64,000 nt of DNA from Pasteurella canis (GTDB lineage: Bacteria > Pseudomonadota > Gammaproteobacteria > Enterobacterales > Pasteurellaceae): positions 1,240,001 to 1,304,000 of the forward strand of contig NZ_UGTV01000015.1 of NCBI RefSeq assembly GCF_900454865.1, in the 5' to 3' direction. The notes below the pieces were generated by a model, which saw only the letters and a list, made by a program, of their open reading frames with translations, was not told the origin of the DNA and made no database searches. The position numbers and the translations under genes are program-made. Shown in pieces: positions 1 to 8,767 of the stretch; within the stretch, counting starts at the first letter, position 1; each line of letters begins with the position of its first letter.

Positions 1-242
1 ATGTTTACTTAACAATGACGGGTGGACAAACCAGTTTATTTGATGAAAACGAGCCTGAAGTGATTATCGCAGCCAAGCAAGAACAGATACAAAGTGCGGT
101 CAATTTTGCACAAAATTTAACATGCTTACAGCCAAATGAAGACGAATTACAAGCACACCTTGATTACATTCAATTATTACATAAAAAAAGTAAAGGAAAT
201 TGCTTATGGCAAAAGCGACTCGAAGAACAAAATAACCATTAA
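1..242 (+). CDS. dnaQ: DNA polymerase III epsilon subunit, C-terminal end (partial)
   Basis: This is the 3' end of dnaQ, the 3'-5' proofreading exonuclease subunit of the replicative polymerase; the gene starts before the window. The open frame runs in from the left edge. The visible tail begins VYLTMTGGQTSLF, matching the conserved LAMTGGQTS segment that links the exonuclease domain to the C-terminal segment binding the alpha subunit. It ends GNCLWQKRLEE, like the family's GGSCLW terminus. The catalytic motifs lie outside the window. The start of the frame is not a start codon. Two tRNA-Asp genes follow, an arrangement also known beside dnaQ in enterobacteria. Confidence 0.9.
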   Translation, partial: VYLTMTGGQTSLFDENEPEVIIAAKQEQIQSAVNFAQNLTCLQPNEDELQAHLDYIQLLHKKSKGNCLWQKRLEEQNNH

Positions 243-291
243 CAAGATCGTTCATTGATTAATCAGGTGACGATAAATATGCAAAAAAAAG

Positions 292-320
292 TTGACGAAG
301 CACTTGTTCGTCATTAATAT
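292..320 (+). promoter_or_regulatory. Sigma-70 promoter for the tRNA-Asp pair
   Basis: TTGACG (292-297) and TAATAT (315-320) are separated by exactly 17 bases, close to consensus. The C-rich stretch ACCCCTCACC follows directly. Transcription would begin just before the first tRNA-Asp. This is the clearest -35/-10 pair I saw in the window. Confidence 0.75.
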
Positions 321-335
321 ACCCCTCACCTGTGC

Positions 336-412
336 GGAGTGGTAGTTCAGCTGGTTAGAATACCTGCCTGTCACGCAGGGGGTCGCGGGTTCGAGTCCCG
401 TCCATTCCGCCA
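336..412 (+). tRNA. tRNA-Asp (GTC), copy 1
   Basis: The 77-nt gene includes an encoded CCA end, D-loop GGTTAGAA, anticodon stem-loop CCTGCCTGTCACGCAGG with anticodon GTC, and T-loop GGTTCGAGTCC. It is nearly identical to Escherichia coli tRNA-Asp. The acceptor stem pairs GGAGTGG with CCATTCC and keeps the G4-U69 wobble. It differs from copy 2 only at the pair T5-A68. Confidence 0.97.
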
Positions 413-427
413 ATTTTATTCTACTAC

Positions 428-504
428 GGAGCGGTAGTTCAGCTGGTTAGAATACCTGCCTGTCACGCAGGGGGTCGCGGGTTCGAGTCCCGTCCGTTCC
501 GCCA
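428..504 (+). tRNA. tRNA-Asp (GTC), copy 2
   Basis: This is the second 77-nt tRNA-Asp, 15 bases after the first and almost certainly on the same transcript. The body is identical to copy 1. The acceptor stem has C5-G68 where copy 1 has T5-A68, so both changes preserve pairing. The CCA end is encoded. An intrinsic terminator follows. Confidence 0.97.
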
Positions 505-520
505 ATGAATTCTTAAAGAG

Positions 521-550
521 AGCCACTTTTTAAAGTGGCTTTTTGTTTTT
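521..550 (+). terminator. Intrinsic terminator after tRNA-Asp genes
   Basis: AGCCACTTT (521-529) pairs perfectly with AAAGTGGCT (532-540) around a 2-base loop. A run of T follows from 541. Confidence 0.85.
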
Positions 551-714
551 CAAAATCAATATTTTCCCTTTATCTGACCATTCTTTGTTCGTGTGAAAAA
601 TAATTACAAATTCACTTTGCATATTGTGTCCGCATTTCATACAATCTATTCGTTTTTAATTAATTAAAAACATTCACAATTTAATTCAACTTCAGATATC
701 ACAAAGGTCTAATT

Positions 715-1776
715 ATGAAAATTATTTCTTGGCCTGTGGTTGCAGGTGCTGCACTTGGTATCGTTGCTCCACTTCTAACCTATAATGGCAATCCTGGTAA
801 TATGGGCTTTTGCGCAGCTTGTTTCTTACGTGACACTGCTGGTGCTGTTGGCCTACATCAAGCTACTCCACTACAATATATTCGCCCAGAAATCATTGGG
901 TTGATTTTAGGTGCTTTAATCAGCGCATTATTTAGCAAAGAGTTTCGTCCTCGTGGTGGCTCAAGCCCTTTCATTCGCATGATTCTAGGCTTTTTTTCTA
1001 TGCTTGGTGCATTAACCTTTTTAGGTTGCCCCTGGCGTGCATATCTCCGCTTAGGTGGTGGTGATTTAACAAGCATTGCTGGTATTGCTGGTTTATTCGT
1101 TGGTGTATTAGGTGGAATCTTTTTTGCAAAGCGTGATTTTTCTTTAGGAAAAGCAATTGAACAAAATAAATACACGAGCTTTATAGCAATCGCAGTGAGC
1201 ATAATTTTGCTCGTTTTCTTGATTACTCGATTTAGTTTCGGGGAAGGTTTACCCATTTTCTTCTCAGAAAAAGGCCCTGGTTCACAACATGCAAATATTT
1301 GGTTATCACTTGCTTCGGGGGGGCTTATTGGTGTATTAATGCAACGTTCTCGCTTCTGCTCTATCGGCGCGTTCCGTAACTTTATTTTGTTCCGAGATAA
1401 CTCATTATTAAATGGCGTCATTGCAATTGTTCTGTTTTCGATGATCACCAATGCATTATTAGGTCAATTCAATTTAGGTTTTGAAAAACAACCTATCGCA
1501 CATAACCAATACTTATGGAATTTCTTGGGAATGTCATTATGTGGATTATGCTTCTCTTTAGGTGGTGGCTGCCCAGGTAAACAATTAGTTCACGTTGGGG
1601 AAGGGAATAATGACGCGACATTCTTTATCATCGGAATGTTGCTTGGTGCAGCTACAGCACACAATCTCACTCTAGCAGCATCTGGCGCGGGCATTTCAAA
1701 TTACACGCCTTATGCACTGCTTGCTGGATTTATTTTCTGTATTTATATTGGTTTTACACGTAAATCAACCATTTAA
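715..1776 (+). CDS. yedE: YedE family putative selenium transporter
   Basis: This 353-residue polytopic inner-membrane protein has about nine to ten hydrophobic segments. It has the YeeE/YedE pattern of repeated cysteine motifs facing membrane segments: FCAACFLRDTAGA near residues 32-44, FLGCPWR near 102-108 and GGGCPGKQ near 284-291. The second half repeats the first (QRSRFCSIGAFRN near 210-222), as expected of the duplicated fold. The family moves sulfur- or selenium-containing ions, and the YedE branch is annotated as a putative selenium transporter. In many genomes yedE sits beside yedF or selD; neither is nearby here, so the substrate is inferred from family alone. It stands as a single gene with a terminator after it. 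Confidence 0.8.
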   Translation: MKIISWPVVAGAALGIVAPLLTYNGNPGNMGFCAACFLRDTAGAVGLHQATPLQYIRPEIIGLILGALISALFSKEFRPRGGSSPFIRMILGFFSMLGALTFLGCPWRAYLRLGGGDLTSIAGIAGLFVGVLGGIFFAKRDFSLGKAIEQNKYTSFIAIAVSIILLVFLITRFSFGEGLPIFFSEKGPGSQHANIWLSLASGGLIGVLMQRSRFCSIGAFRNFILFRDNSLLNGVIAIVLFSMITNALLGQFNLGFEKQPIAHNQYLWNFLGMSLCGLCFSLGGGCPGKQLVHVGEGNNDATFFIIGMLLGAATAHNLTLAASGAGISNYTPYALLAGFIFCIYIGFTRKSTI

Positions 1777-1794
1777 ATACATTCCTTTCAAGAT

Positions 1795-1826
1795 AAAAGT
1801 GCGGTTAAAAAATCGCACTTTTTATT
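1795..1826 (+). terminator. Terminator built from an uptake-signal inverted pair
   Basis: AAAAGTGCG (1795-1803) pairs with CGCACTTTT (1814-1822), followed by T-rich sequence. The left arm contains a full uptake signal AAGTGCGGT; the right arm is a partial complement. It ends the yedE transcript. Confidence 0.7.
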
Positions 1827-1984
1827 ATTTGATCGCTTTATTCTCAAGTATTCTAAAATTATTTCCCTATAATCCCATCTGCCCCTACTTGTCCATTTCT
1901 CATCTTTCACAGAATCCGCTATAATAGTTTGATTTTTAACTGCGCTATGAATCCATAGGCAGAAATTCTGAATAAGAGGTTTTT

Positions 1985-3517
1985 ATGACAACGCCTGTAG
2001 TTGCTCTTGTTGGTCGCCCTAATGTCGGGAAATCAACATTATTTAATCGTTTAACACGTACCCGTGATGCGTTGGTAGCGGATTTCCCAGGCTTAACTCG
2101 TGATCGTAAATATGGTCAGGCAAATATTGCTGGTTATGATTTTATTGTTATTGATACTGGCGGTATTGATGGTACAGAAGAAGGTGTGGAAGAAAAAATG
2201 GCGGAGCAATCGTTGCTTGCCATTGAAGAAGCCGATGTCGTCTTATTTTTAGTGGATGCACGAGCAGGCTTAACTTCAGCCGATATTGGTATCGCCAACT
2301 ACTTACGCCAACGCCAACATAAAATCACGGTTGTCGTCGCGAATAAAACCGATGGTATTGATGCGGATTCCCATTGTGCTGAATTTTATCAATTAGGTTT
2401 AGGCGAAGTAGAACAAATTGCAGCTTCGCAAGGACGCGGTGTTTCTGCTTTGATGGAACAAGTGCTTGCCCCCATTGCAGAAAGAATGAATACAGAATTG
2501 GACGAGCAAAGTGCGGTAGAAAATTCAGAAGTTTCTCAAGATGATGAACAAGACGAATGGGATCAAGATTTTGACTTTTCTAACGAAGAAGATACCGCAC
2601 TTTTAGATGATGCCCTTGCGGAAGAAGTCGAAGCACAAGATAAAAATATTAAGATTGCTATCGTTGGACGCCCAAATGTAGGTAAATCTACTCTAACCAA
2701 TCGTATTTTAGGCGAAGATCGTGTTGTTGTTTATGATTTGCCTGGCACAACTAGAGATAGTATTTATATTCCGATGGAACGTGATGGGCAACAATATACG
2801 ATTATTGATACGGCAGGCGTACGTAAGCGTGGTAAAGTGCATTTAGCAGTAGAGAAATTTTCGGTCATCAAAACCTTACAAGCTATCCAAGATGCCAATG
2901 TTGTATTATTAACAATTGATGCCCGTGAAGGCGTTTCAGATCAAGATCTTTCGTTACTGGGCTTTATTCTAAATGCGGGTCGCTCGTTAGTTATTGTGGT
3001 CAATAAATGGGATGGCTTAAATCAAGATATTAAAGATCAAGTGAAATCTGAACTTGATCGTCGTTTAGACTTTATTGATTTTGCGCGTGTTCATTTCATC
3101 TCAGCACTACATGGTAGTGGCGTTGGTAACTTATTTGATTCAATTAAAGAGGCTTACGCTTGTGCAACACAAAAAATGACTACTTCAATGTTGACCCGTA
3201 TTTTGCAAATGGCAACGGACGAACATCAACCACCAATGATGAGCGGCCGTCGTATTAAATTAAAATATGCGCATCCAGGTGGTTATAATCCACCAATTAT
3301 TGTCGTTCATGGTAACCAAATGGATAAATTACCTGATTCTTATAAACGTTATTTATCAAACTATTATCGTCGCAGCTTAAAAATTATTGGTTCGCCAATT
3401 CGTTTATTATTCCAAGAAGGTAATAACCCATTTGCAGGTAAACGTAATAAGCTCACGCCAAATCAATTACGTAAACGTAAGCGTTTAATGAAATTTATTA
3501 AGAAATCAAAACGCTAA
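1985..3517 (+). CDS. der: Ribosome assembly GTPase Der (EngA)
   Basis: Der is the essential double-GTPase that helps assemble the 50S ribosomal subunit. Two tandem G domains are visible. The first has GRPNVGKS at residues 10-17, DTGG, and NKTD. The second repeats GRPNVGKS near residue 227 with DTAG and NKWD. An acidic linker rich in D and E (about 175-220) joins them. The C-terminal KH-like domain (about 385-490) ends in a very basic tail. The 510-residue length is typical for gamma-proteobacteria. The ATG start sits a few bases after AAGAGG. An uptake signal lies inside the acidic linker at 2509-2517, where it costs little structurally. Confidence 0.97.
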   Translation: MTTPVVALVGRPNVGKSTLFNRLTRTRDALVADFPGLTRDRKYGQANIAGYDFIVIDTGGIDGTEEGVEEKMAEQSLLAIEEADVVLFLVDARAGLTSADIGIANYLRQRQHKITVVVANKTDGIDADSHCAEFYQLGLGEVEQIAASQGRGVSALMEQVLAPIAERMNTELDEQSAVENSEVSQDDEQDEWDQDFDFSNEEDTALLDDALAEEVEAQDKNIKIAIVGRPNVGKSTLTNRILGEDRVVVYDLPGTTRDSIYIPMERDGQQYTIIDTAGVRKRGKVHLAVEKFSVIKTLQAIQDANVVLLTIDAREGVSDQDLSLLGFILNAGRSLVIVVNKWDGLNQDIKDQVKSELDRRLDFIDFARVHFISALHGSGVGNLFDSIKEAYACATQKMTTSMLTRILQMATDEHQPPMMSGRRIKLKYAHPGGYNPPIIVVHGNQMDKLPDSYKRYLSNYYRRSLKIIGSPIRLLFQEGNNPFAGKRNKLTPNQLRKRKRLMKFIKKSKR

Positions 3518-3586
3518 TAAAGGACCTCGTAGTGCGTGTTGACATTGTTAGTGCGCACTACTTCCGTTACACAAGGGACAAAACTT

Positions 3587-3982
3587 ATGGCAAATAAAAA
3601 AACACTTCTCATTTTTCCTCTTTTAACGCAGTGTCTTTTTTCATTATTTTTGCCATTCTTTAATGCATTTGATGCAACCAATTTAGGTTATGTCTTCCTT
3701 CTCACAACAATACCTGCTTTTTTATTTTCTCTTGTTTGTATCCGTTATCAATACCACCAACGTAACCTTGTTCAAATTGCCTTTTTTTCTGGTGTCATTA
3801 GTTTCTTTTATACTTTAATAACACTTTCTTTTTTGATTGCCTATGATCCGTTACAAGAAACGCAAGTCTTTTCGTTATGGGAACAAAGTTTAGCAATATT
3901 GTTCTACGCAGCAATGTTTGCTTTACCAAGTATGATGTATGCCATGATTGTGATACGTTTATTTTTAAAGAAAGCCCCTTAA
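3587..3982 (+). CDS. Small inner-membrane protein of unknown function
   Basis: I do not recognise this 131-residue protein. It has four hydrophobic segments (about residues 9-30, 36-56, 64-86 and 103-125), short loops and a basic C terminus (RLFLKKAP), consistent with a four-helix inner-membrane protein. The frame is open upstream to 3536. I chose the ATG at 3587 because AAGGGA precedes it by eight bases and the extension has no good ribosome site. It lies 69 bases after der, which suggests possible co-transcription, and 67 bases before a secreted DUF218 protein. No catalytic motif is visible. Confidence 0.6.
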   Translation: MANKKTLLIFPLLTQCLFSLFLPFFNAFDATNLGYVFLLTTIPAFLFSLVCIRYQYHQRNLVQIAFFSGVISFFYTLITLSFLIAYDPLQETQVFSLWEQSLAILFYAAMFALPSMMYAMIVIRLFLKKAP

Positions 3983-4049
3983 GCACATGACAAAATCTAT
4001 TTTTGTTTAACATGATCTTTTATGTCTTTAACTCAATTAGGAGAACGTT

Positions 4050-5141
4050 ATGAAAAAATCACTTAAGCTTTTCTTGGTTACAACACTCTCTGCTGTAATC
4101 GCCAATTCTGCGATCAGTGCAACTGAAGTACAAACGTTACAACCTCAGTTAGACTATCAGCAACTTCTTACTCAACGCCAAGTTGTCGATGAGCTTTTAG
4201 AACAAGCGGTAAAAATCCAAAACTCTCCTGCTCGAGTGTCTAACGCAGGTTTTACCGCAAAATTACCAAGTAATATGGAGCGTATTGCGGATTTATTATT
4301 GCAAGCTTATGAATTAGAGCCTTATCGAGTAGATTTCTTATTTGGTGCGGCTAATTCAAATATTTACAATGGTAATGTTGACAAGGCCATTGAATTATAT
4401 GAGAAAGTTTTAACAGTTGCGCCAGAAGATGTTAAAGCACATATTTATTTAACTGCTTGGAATCGCTTTAAAGGCAAGCAAGAGAAATACACCAGTTATG
4501 CAAATAAACTTAAACAACTAGCACCTGAAAAATATGCGTTATTAGAAAAAGTATTTAAAACCATTGATAAAGTTGCTTCTGCACCAATCACCGATCATTT
4601 AAAAGAGAAACTACCTGACAACTCTGCGATTATTACTTTAGGTTATGCACTCGAATTAGATGGTAGTATGAATAAAATTCTAGTTGAGCGCCTTGAAAAA
4701 ACACTAGAAATTGCCAATCAAAATCCTCATGCGTTAATTATTGTGACTGGTGGAGTGCCAAAAAATAACCAAACAGAAGGCAAATTAATGAAGCAATGGC
4801 TGATTGAGAAAGGAGTTAATGCAAACCGAATTTATGCTGATGACTATGCGAGATCAACGGTCGAAAACGCCTTATTCTCTCGCTATGCTTTGGCCAAACA
4901 CAACATTAAACAAGCGGTGTTAATCAGTTCAGGTAGCCATGTGCGTCGTGGGCAAGCACTATTTGAAATTGCCTTGTGGGAATCTGGCCCTCAACAGCTC
5001 ACAATGACAACTGTTGCTTCATTAGATAAACCATTGGAAGAACTACAAAAAATCTCAACTAAAGATTTGCTTGGGATTTATCGCGATAGTTTAAAAGTGA
5101 TGGGACTGCCTATGTTTAACAGTGGGCCTTTACAAGACTAA
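4050..5141 (+). CDS. Exported TPR plus DUF218 (ElyC/SanA/YdcF-family) protein
   Basis: This 363-residue protein starts with a clear signal peptide (basic MKKSLK, hydrophobic core, likely cleavage after AISA near residue 24). TPR-like helices follow (about 80-170). A C-terminal DUF218 domain (about 190-345) carries IITLGYALELDG, VTGGVP and ISSGSHVRRG, motifs of the ElyC/SanA/YdcF family. E. coli members of that family affect envelope integrity, but their reaction is not established, so this gene's role is uncertain. The ATG follows AGGAGAA. A strong bidirectional terminator closes it against the convergent ftsP gene. Confidence 0.75.
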   Translation: MKKSLKLFLVTTLSAVIANSAISATEVQTLQPQLDYQQLLTQRQVVDELLEQAVKIQNSPARVSNAGFTAKLPSNMERIADLLLQAYELEPYRVDFLFGAANSNIYNGNVDKAIELYEKVLTVAPEDVKAHIYLTAWNRFKGKQEKYTSYANKLKQLAPEKYALLEKVFKTIDKVASAPITDHLKEKLPDNSAIITLGYALELDGSMNKILVERLEKTLEIANQNPHALIIVTGGVPKNNQTEGKLMKQWLIEKGVNANRIYADDYARSTVENALFSRYALAKHNIKQAVLISSGSHVRRGQALFEIALWESGPQQLTMTTVASLDKPLEELQKISTKDLLGIYRDSLKVMGLPMFNSGPLQD

Positions 5142-5172
5142 GCTGAACTAACTTAAACTTAGTTAAAATGAA

Positions 5173-5210
5173 AAAACCGTTTTAAACTTACTTAAAACGG
5201 TTTTCTTTTT
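5173..5210. terminator. Bidirectional terminator between the DUF218 gene and ftsP
   Basis: AAAACCGTTTTAA (5173-5185) pairs perfectly with TTAAAACGGTTTT (5192-5204) around a 6-base loop. There is an A-run on the left and a T-run on the right, so it can serve both convergent genes. Confidence 0.85.
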
Positions 5211-5218
5211 TATCAAAT

Positions 5219-6625
5219 CTATTGTACGACTAATAAGCGTATACAACCTTTATCTGCTAACATTAAGTTGGAAGAGCCAAAAATAAATGGATGATTATTT
5301 GAAGACACATTATCGAATTTAACTAAGAGTTGTACTTTACCTGCAATCCAAATACTGTCTTTCCATGCGATTTCATTTAATTCCAATGGCTTATCATCAA
5401 GTTTTTCTAATACAAACTTAGCCCCTTGAATACGAAACCCCATTGGTTGAGTTGCGGTTAAAATCCAACGTTCTGTGCTGCCTAATTTAGCAGTAGTGAC
5501 ACGCCTTGGATCAAAGTATTTATCATTTATTGTGCCAGTAGTCACATCGAAGTGAAAATGACGTTCTTGAACAATTTGAGCAGATAAATGTGTCACAGCA
5601 TCAGTATTAAACTGAGTGACAGTTTGCTGAGAAAATACAGAAGCCAGTCCTTCAGGGCGTAATTCTAATACCGTATTTTCAATCAATTCATCATCACTGG
5701 CAAAAAGTGCGGTAAATTTATGCATAAAATGCCGTTTTTCACCCGCAATGAGACTCACATTATCGCCCTCATTTAAATCAATTAAAATCTCAATACGTTC
5801 ACTTGGTGCCAACAAAATGGATTTGAGTTGTTTAGCTTGTGGTAAGAAACCTTGGTCTTGTGCAATTAAATGCAGATCACGCTCATCATCACAGCGTAAT
5901 TCGTAGCTTCGTGAAAGCGAAGCATTCACTAAACGCAAACGAACCCAACCTCGAGGCACAGTTAAATAAGGTGCTTCTTGTCCATTTACAAATAAGCGAT
6001 TACCTAAAAAGCTATGATCATTTTGTTGAAATAACTGTAATCCATTACTATTCAATCGCATATCTTGCAAAATCAGAGGGATATCATTTACGCCGTATTT
6101 TTGCGGTAACGGAGACTGACGACTTTTGTTATCTTCAATGATCCACATCCCAACTAACCCACGATAAGTTTGGTAAGCTGAATTCGCTAAAGTGACTGAA
6201 TGATACCAACAGGTTGCCGCAGATTGAGTGACAGGAATTATCGGTGACCATGTTTCTTTAGGCTGTAAAACACGCCCAACTCCACCAAGTAACTCACCTG
6301 ACGCTTGTATACCTTGAATATTGAGTGCAACTGCTTGTGACAAATTGTTACGGTAATTGACTTTCGCAAAATCACCTTGACGAATTTTAACTGTCGGTCC
6401 TAAGTATTGACCATTAAATCCCCAAACCTCAACATTTTTACCAGACTCTAAGGCATGGTCAACAGCTTGCATTGTCAAAAAAATCGGTCGTCCACGCCGA
6501 GTTTCCATTAAAGGGGGGATAAATAAAGGTTGGCGAGTCGCTGCCCAAAGCGAGAGCGGCAAAGTAGAAAGTGCGGTCGCAATAAAACTTTTTTTGAAAA
6601 ACTGACGGCGAGAAAGTGCTGGCAT
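5219..6625 (-). CDS. ftsP: Cell division protein FtsP (SufI), Tat-exported cupredoxin-fold protein
   Basis: FtsP (SufI) is a periplasmic multicopper-oxidase-like protein that protects the divisome under stress in E. coli. The N terminus has a twin-arginine signal, SRRQFFKK, then a hydrophobic stretch ending near LWAA (residue about 29). The three cupredoxin domains are recognisable from [11 protein letters not shown], the WYHS segment and the C-terminal region. The HxH and HCH copper-ligand motifs of true oxidases are absent (WYHSVT instead of WYHxH), as in E. coli SufI, so oxidase activity is unlikely. Length is 468 residues. It lies 6 bases after plsC, in the conserved plsC-sufI order. Two uptake signals lie inside the gene (5705, 6569). 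Confidence 0.9.
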   Translation of the reverse strand: MPALSRRQFFKKSFIATALSTLPLSLWAATRQPLFIPPLMETRRGRPIFLTMQAVDHALESGKNVEVWGFNGQYLGPTVKIRQGDFAKVNYRNNLSQAVALNIQGIQASGELLGGVGRVLQPKETWSPIIPVTQSAATCWYHSVTLANSAYQTYRGLVGMWIIEDNKSRQSPLPQKYGVNDIPLILQDMRLNSNGLQLFQQNDHSFLGNRLFVNGQEAPYLTVPRGWVRLRLVNASLSRSYELRCDDERDLHLIAQDQGFLPQAKQLKSILLAPSERIEILIDLNEGDNVSLIAGEKRHFMHKFTALFASDDELIENTVLELRPEGLASVFSQQTVTQFNTDAVTHLSAQIVQERHFHFDVTTGTINDKYFDPRRVTTAKLGSTERWILTATQPMGFRIQGAKFVLEKLDDKPLELNEIAWKDSIWIAGKVQLLVKFDNVSSNNHPFIFGSSNLMLADKGCIRLLVVQ

Positions 6626-6631
6626 AATAAA

Positions 6632-7354
6632 TTAGCTCTGTTGGGCAATTTCTGCATCAAGCTCAGTAATGCGTTTTGCCATTAACTCATGACAGTATGC
6701 GGCTAACTCACGCACATTATCTTTATCATAACCAGAAATATCAATGGGTGCTAACATTTCACAAATCACTTTACCATTGTCCCAACGGTTTAAGTCGATT
6801 TTATTATGTGTCGTTGAACAGACAACTGGCACAATAGGTACCCCCGCAGCGATAGCCGCATGAAATGCACCAGTTTTAAACGGTAACAAGCCACGCCCAC
6901 GACTACGTGTTCCTTCAGGAAACATCCACACAGATAAATTATCATCATTAATGCGGCGAGCCACTTCATTCATGGTACCATGTGCTTTCGTTCGATTTTC
7001 ACGTTCAATTAAAATATTGCCCGTTACCCAGTACAATAAACCAAAAAAAGGAACCCAGATTAAACTTTTTTTACCTACGCTGACTGTACGTGGCATCACC
7101 ATATACGAAATTGTCACCATATCATAATTATTTTGGTGGTTACCAATATAAATACAACGTCCGATTTTTTCTGCATTGTCTGGAAAGCGATGTTCAACTT
7201 TTAATCCGAATAATGGGTGAAGACGCCCAAACCAGCGAGCCATAATACCGACATTACTTGGATTTTTAAAACGGATGAAAGAATAAATTGAACCGAAGAT
7301 ACAAATTAAAATACAACAAAAAATGACAACAGTGGCACGAAGTAGTTTTAACAT
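6632..7354 (-). CDS. plsC: 1-acyl-sn-glycerol-3-phosphate acyltransferase
   Basis: PlsC adds the second acyl chain to lysophosphatidic acid, giving phosphatidic acid for membrane phospholipids. The 240-residue protein has an N-terminal membrane helix (about 5-28), the catalytic HX4D motif as NHQNNYD (about 72-78) and the substrate motif FPEGTRSRG (about 146-154). A third conserved block, GVPIVPVVCS, follows. The gene is the first of a two-gene unit with ftsP, 6 bases apart. It is divergent from lpxH, another envelope lipid gene, across about 110 bases. Confidence 0.95.
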   Translation of the reverse strand: MLKLLRATVVIFCCILICIFGSIYSFIRFKNPSNVGIMARWFGRLHPLFGLKVEHRFPDNAEKIGRCIYIGNHQNNYDMVTISYMVMPRTVSVGKKSLIWVPFFGLLYWVTGNILIERENRTKAHGTMNEVARRINDDNLSVWMFPEGTRSRGRGLLPFKTGAFHAAIAAGVPIVPVVCSTTHNKIDLNRWDNGKVICEMLAPIDISGYDKDNVRELAAYCHELMAKRITELDAEIAQQS

Positions 7355-7463
7355 AAGTCTATTCCTTTAAAAATTTGGCTAAGTATAGCGAAATTGCTGG
7401 AATATGTGTACAAATCAACATAAAAAATGTGCTACTCTACACAAAAAATCAGGTAGAAAACCA

Positions 7464-8183
7464 ATGAGAAAAACCTATTTTATTGCAGATTTACATCTGA
7501 GCGAAAACAGACCGCACTTAACTAAGCTTTTTTGTGATTTTATGCAGAATCAGGCACCATACGCAGAATCCCTTTATATTTTAGGCGATTTATTTGATTT
7601 TTGGATTGGTGATGATGAGAGTTCGCCGCTGATCAACAAGGTCAAAGCGCAGATTAAATGCTTAACTCAACAAGGTGTGAAATGTTATTTTCAACATGGC
7701 AATCGTGATTTTTTAATTGGTCAACGGTTTGCCCAAGATTGTGGTCTAACGCTTTTACCCACTTACCAACTTATTGATTTATATGGTCAAAAAATCTTAC
7801 TTTGCCATGGTGATACGCTTTGTATTGATGATATAGCCTATCAACGTTACCGTAAAAAAGTACATCAAAAATGGCTGCAAACGTTATTTTTATGCTTACC
7901 ATTAACCCTACGCTTAAAAATTGCGGAAAAAATCCGTGCGAAAAGTCAGATGGATAAACGGTATAAAGCAACTGAAATTATGGATGTGAATGCTGATTTT
8001 GTCTTAAAGACATTTCAACAATTCAATGTGAATACGATCATTCATGGGCATACACATCGACAAAATATTCACCAAATCCCACCGCACTTTACGCGTATTG
8101 TCTTAGGTGACTGGGGAGAAACAGCGTCCATTTTATCTGTAAATGAACAAGGACAAATTCAATTTTTAACAGGAAAGGAATAA
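7464..8183 (+). CDS. lpxH: UDP-2,3-diacylglucosamine diphosphatase
   Basis: LpxH is a peripheral membrane hydrolase that cleaves UDP-2,3-diacylglucosamine to lipid X and UMP, the fourth step of lipid A synthesis. All calcineurin-like metallophosphatase blocks are visible: DLHL (D9, H11), GDLFD (D42), GNRD (N80), a downstream CHGD, and GHTH near residue 197. The open frame extends to 7404, but the ATG at 7464 starts the family's usual [12 protein letters not shown] terminus and has AGGT seven bases upstream. Length from there is 239 residues, normal for the family. It is followed 3 bases later by a membrane protein gene, so the two are probably one transcript. An uptake signal lies at 7511. 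Confidence 0.95.
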   Translation: MRKTYFIADLHLSENRPHLTKLFCDFMQNQAPYAESLYILGDLFDFWIGDDESSPLINKVKAQIKCLTQQGVKCYFQHGNRDFLIGQRFAQDCGLTLLPTYQLIDLYGQKILLCHGDTLCIDDIAYQRYRKKVHQKWLQTLFLCLPLTLRLKIAEKIRAKSQMDKRYKATEIMDVNADFVLKTFQQFNVNTIIHGHTHRQNIHQIPPHFTRIVLGDWGETASILSVNEQGQIQFLTGKE

Positions 8184-8186
8184 AAC

Positions 8187-8693
8187 ATGGCAGATCCACA
8201 CATTCAATCCCCTATGGATATTTGGGATTACATAACAGTTATTTTATATCGCTCAGGCTTCGTTTTAGCAGGTATCATGACACTTATATACCCTTACCAC
8301 CCACAAGTCGCACATATTGGGCTTTTAATAGCAGCAGTTTGTTGTGCCTCAAGTTTGCATATTTATCTGAAATCTTTTAGGCTAATTTTGCAGATGGCAA
8401 CTTGGGTCGCGCTGTTATGTCAGCTAATCGGATTTGAACATATCGCCTTAGGTGGTGCCCTGCTTACATTAGGCGGATTATGTTACAAAGAATACTTTTG
8501 CTTTCGTATTCTGTTTCTGAATATTCAGCCATTTTTTGTTGCATTATTTTGGTGTATTATCCCACTTAATAATAACTTCGCCATACAAGTGATGTCGGTG
8601 ATTATTGCTATCCTATTTTTGATTTTAGCCATCAGAAAATGGCAAATGCCTTTATACTTTGATATCGGTGATAAAACAAAATATCAGATTTAG
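8187..8693 (+). CDS. DUF2301-like integral membrane protein
   Basis: This 168-residue protein has five or six hydrophobic segments and almost no polar loops. The N terminus MADPHIQSPMDIWDY and the repeated small-residue helices resemble the DUF2301 membrane family. That assignment is from memory of the pattern and is tentative. No function is known to me. It starts 3 bases after lpxH with GGAA before the ATG, so it is probably translated from the lpxH transcript. A bidirectional terminator follows. Confidence 0.6.
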   Translation: MADPHIQSPMDIWDYITVILYRSGFVLAGIMTLIYPYHPQVAHIGLLIAAVCCASSLHIYLKSFRLILQMATWVALLCQLIGFEHIALGGALLTLGGLCYKEYFCFRILFLNIQPFFVALFWCIIPLNNNFAIQVMSVIIAILFLILAIRKWQMPLYFDIGDKTKYQI

Positions 8694-8725
8694 CTGAGCT
8701 CTCTTCAGTTAAAAAAGTACCAATT

Positions 8726-8753
8726 AAAAAGCAGACAATATTGTCTGCTTTTT
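8726..8753. terminator. Bidirectional terminator between the DUF2301-like gene and gshAB
   Basis: AAAAAGCAGACAA (8726-8738) pairs perfectly with TTGTCTGCTTTTT (8741-8753). It serves the two convergent genes. Confidence 0.85.
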
Positions 8754-8767
8754 AGTGATGATATTTC

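Noticed and set aside
858..1451. Long minus-strand open frame of 197 codons inside yedE.
   Set aside because: It is antisense to a conserved transporter, has no ribosome site or domain, and its residue pattern is that of a shadow frame.
4200..4215. ACAAGCGGT, the Actinobacillus-type uptake signal.
   Set aside because: It also occurs near 4912 and 53070, only in coding sequence where it spells Gln-Ala-Val. The window's signal is clearly AAGTGCGGT.
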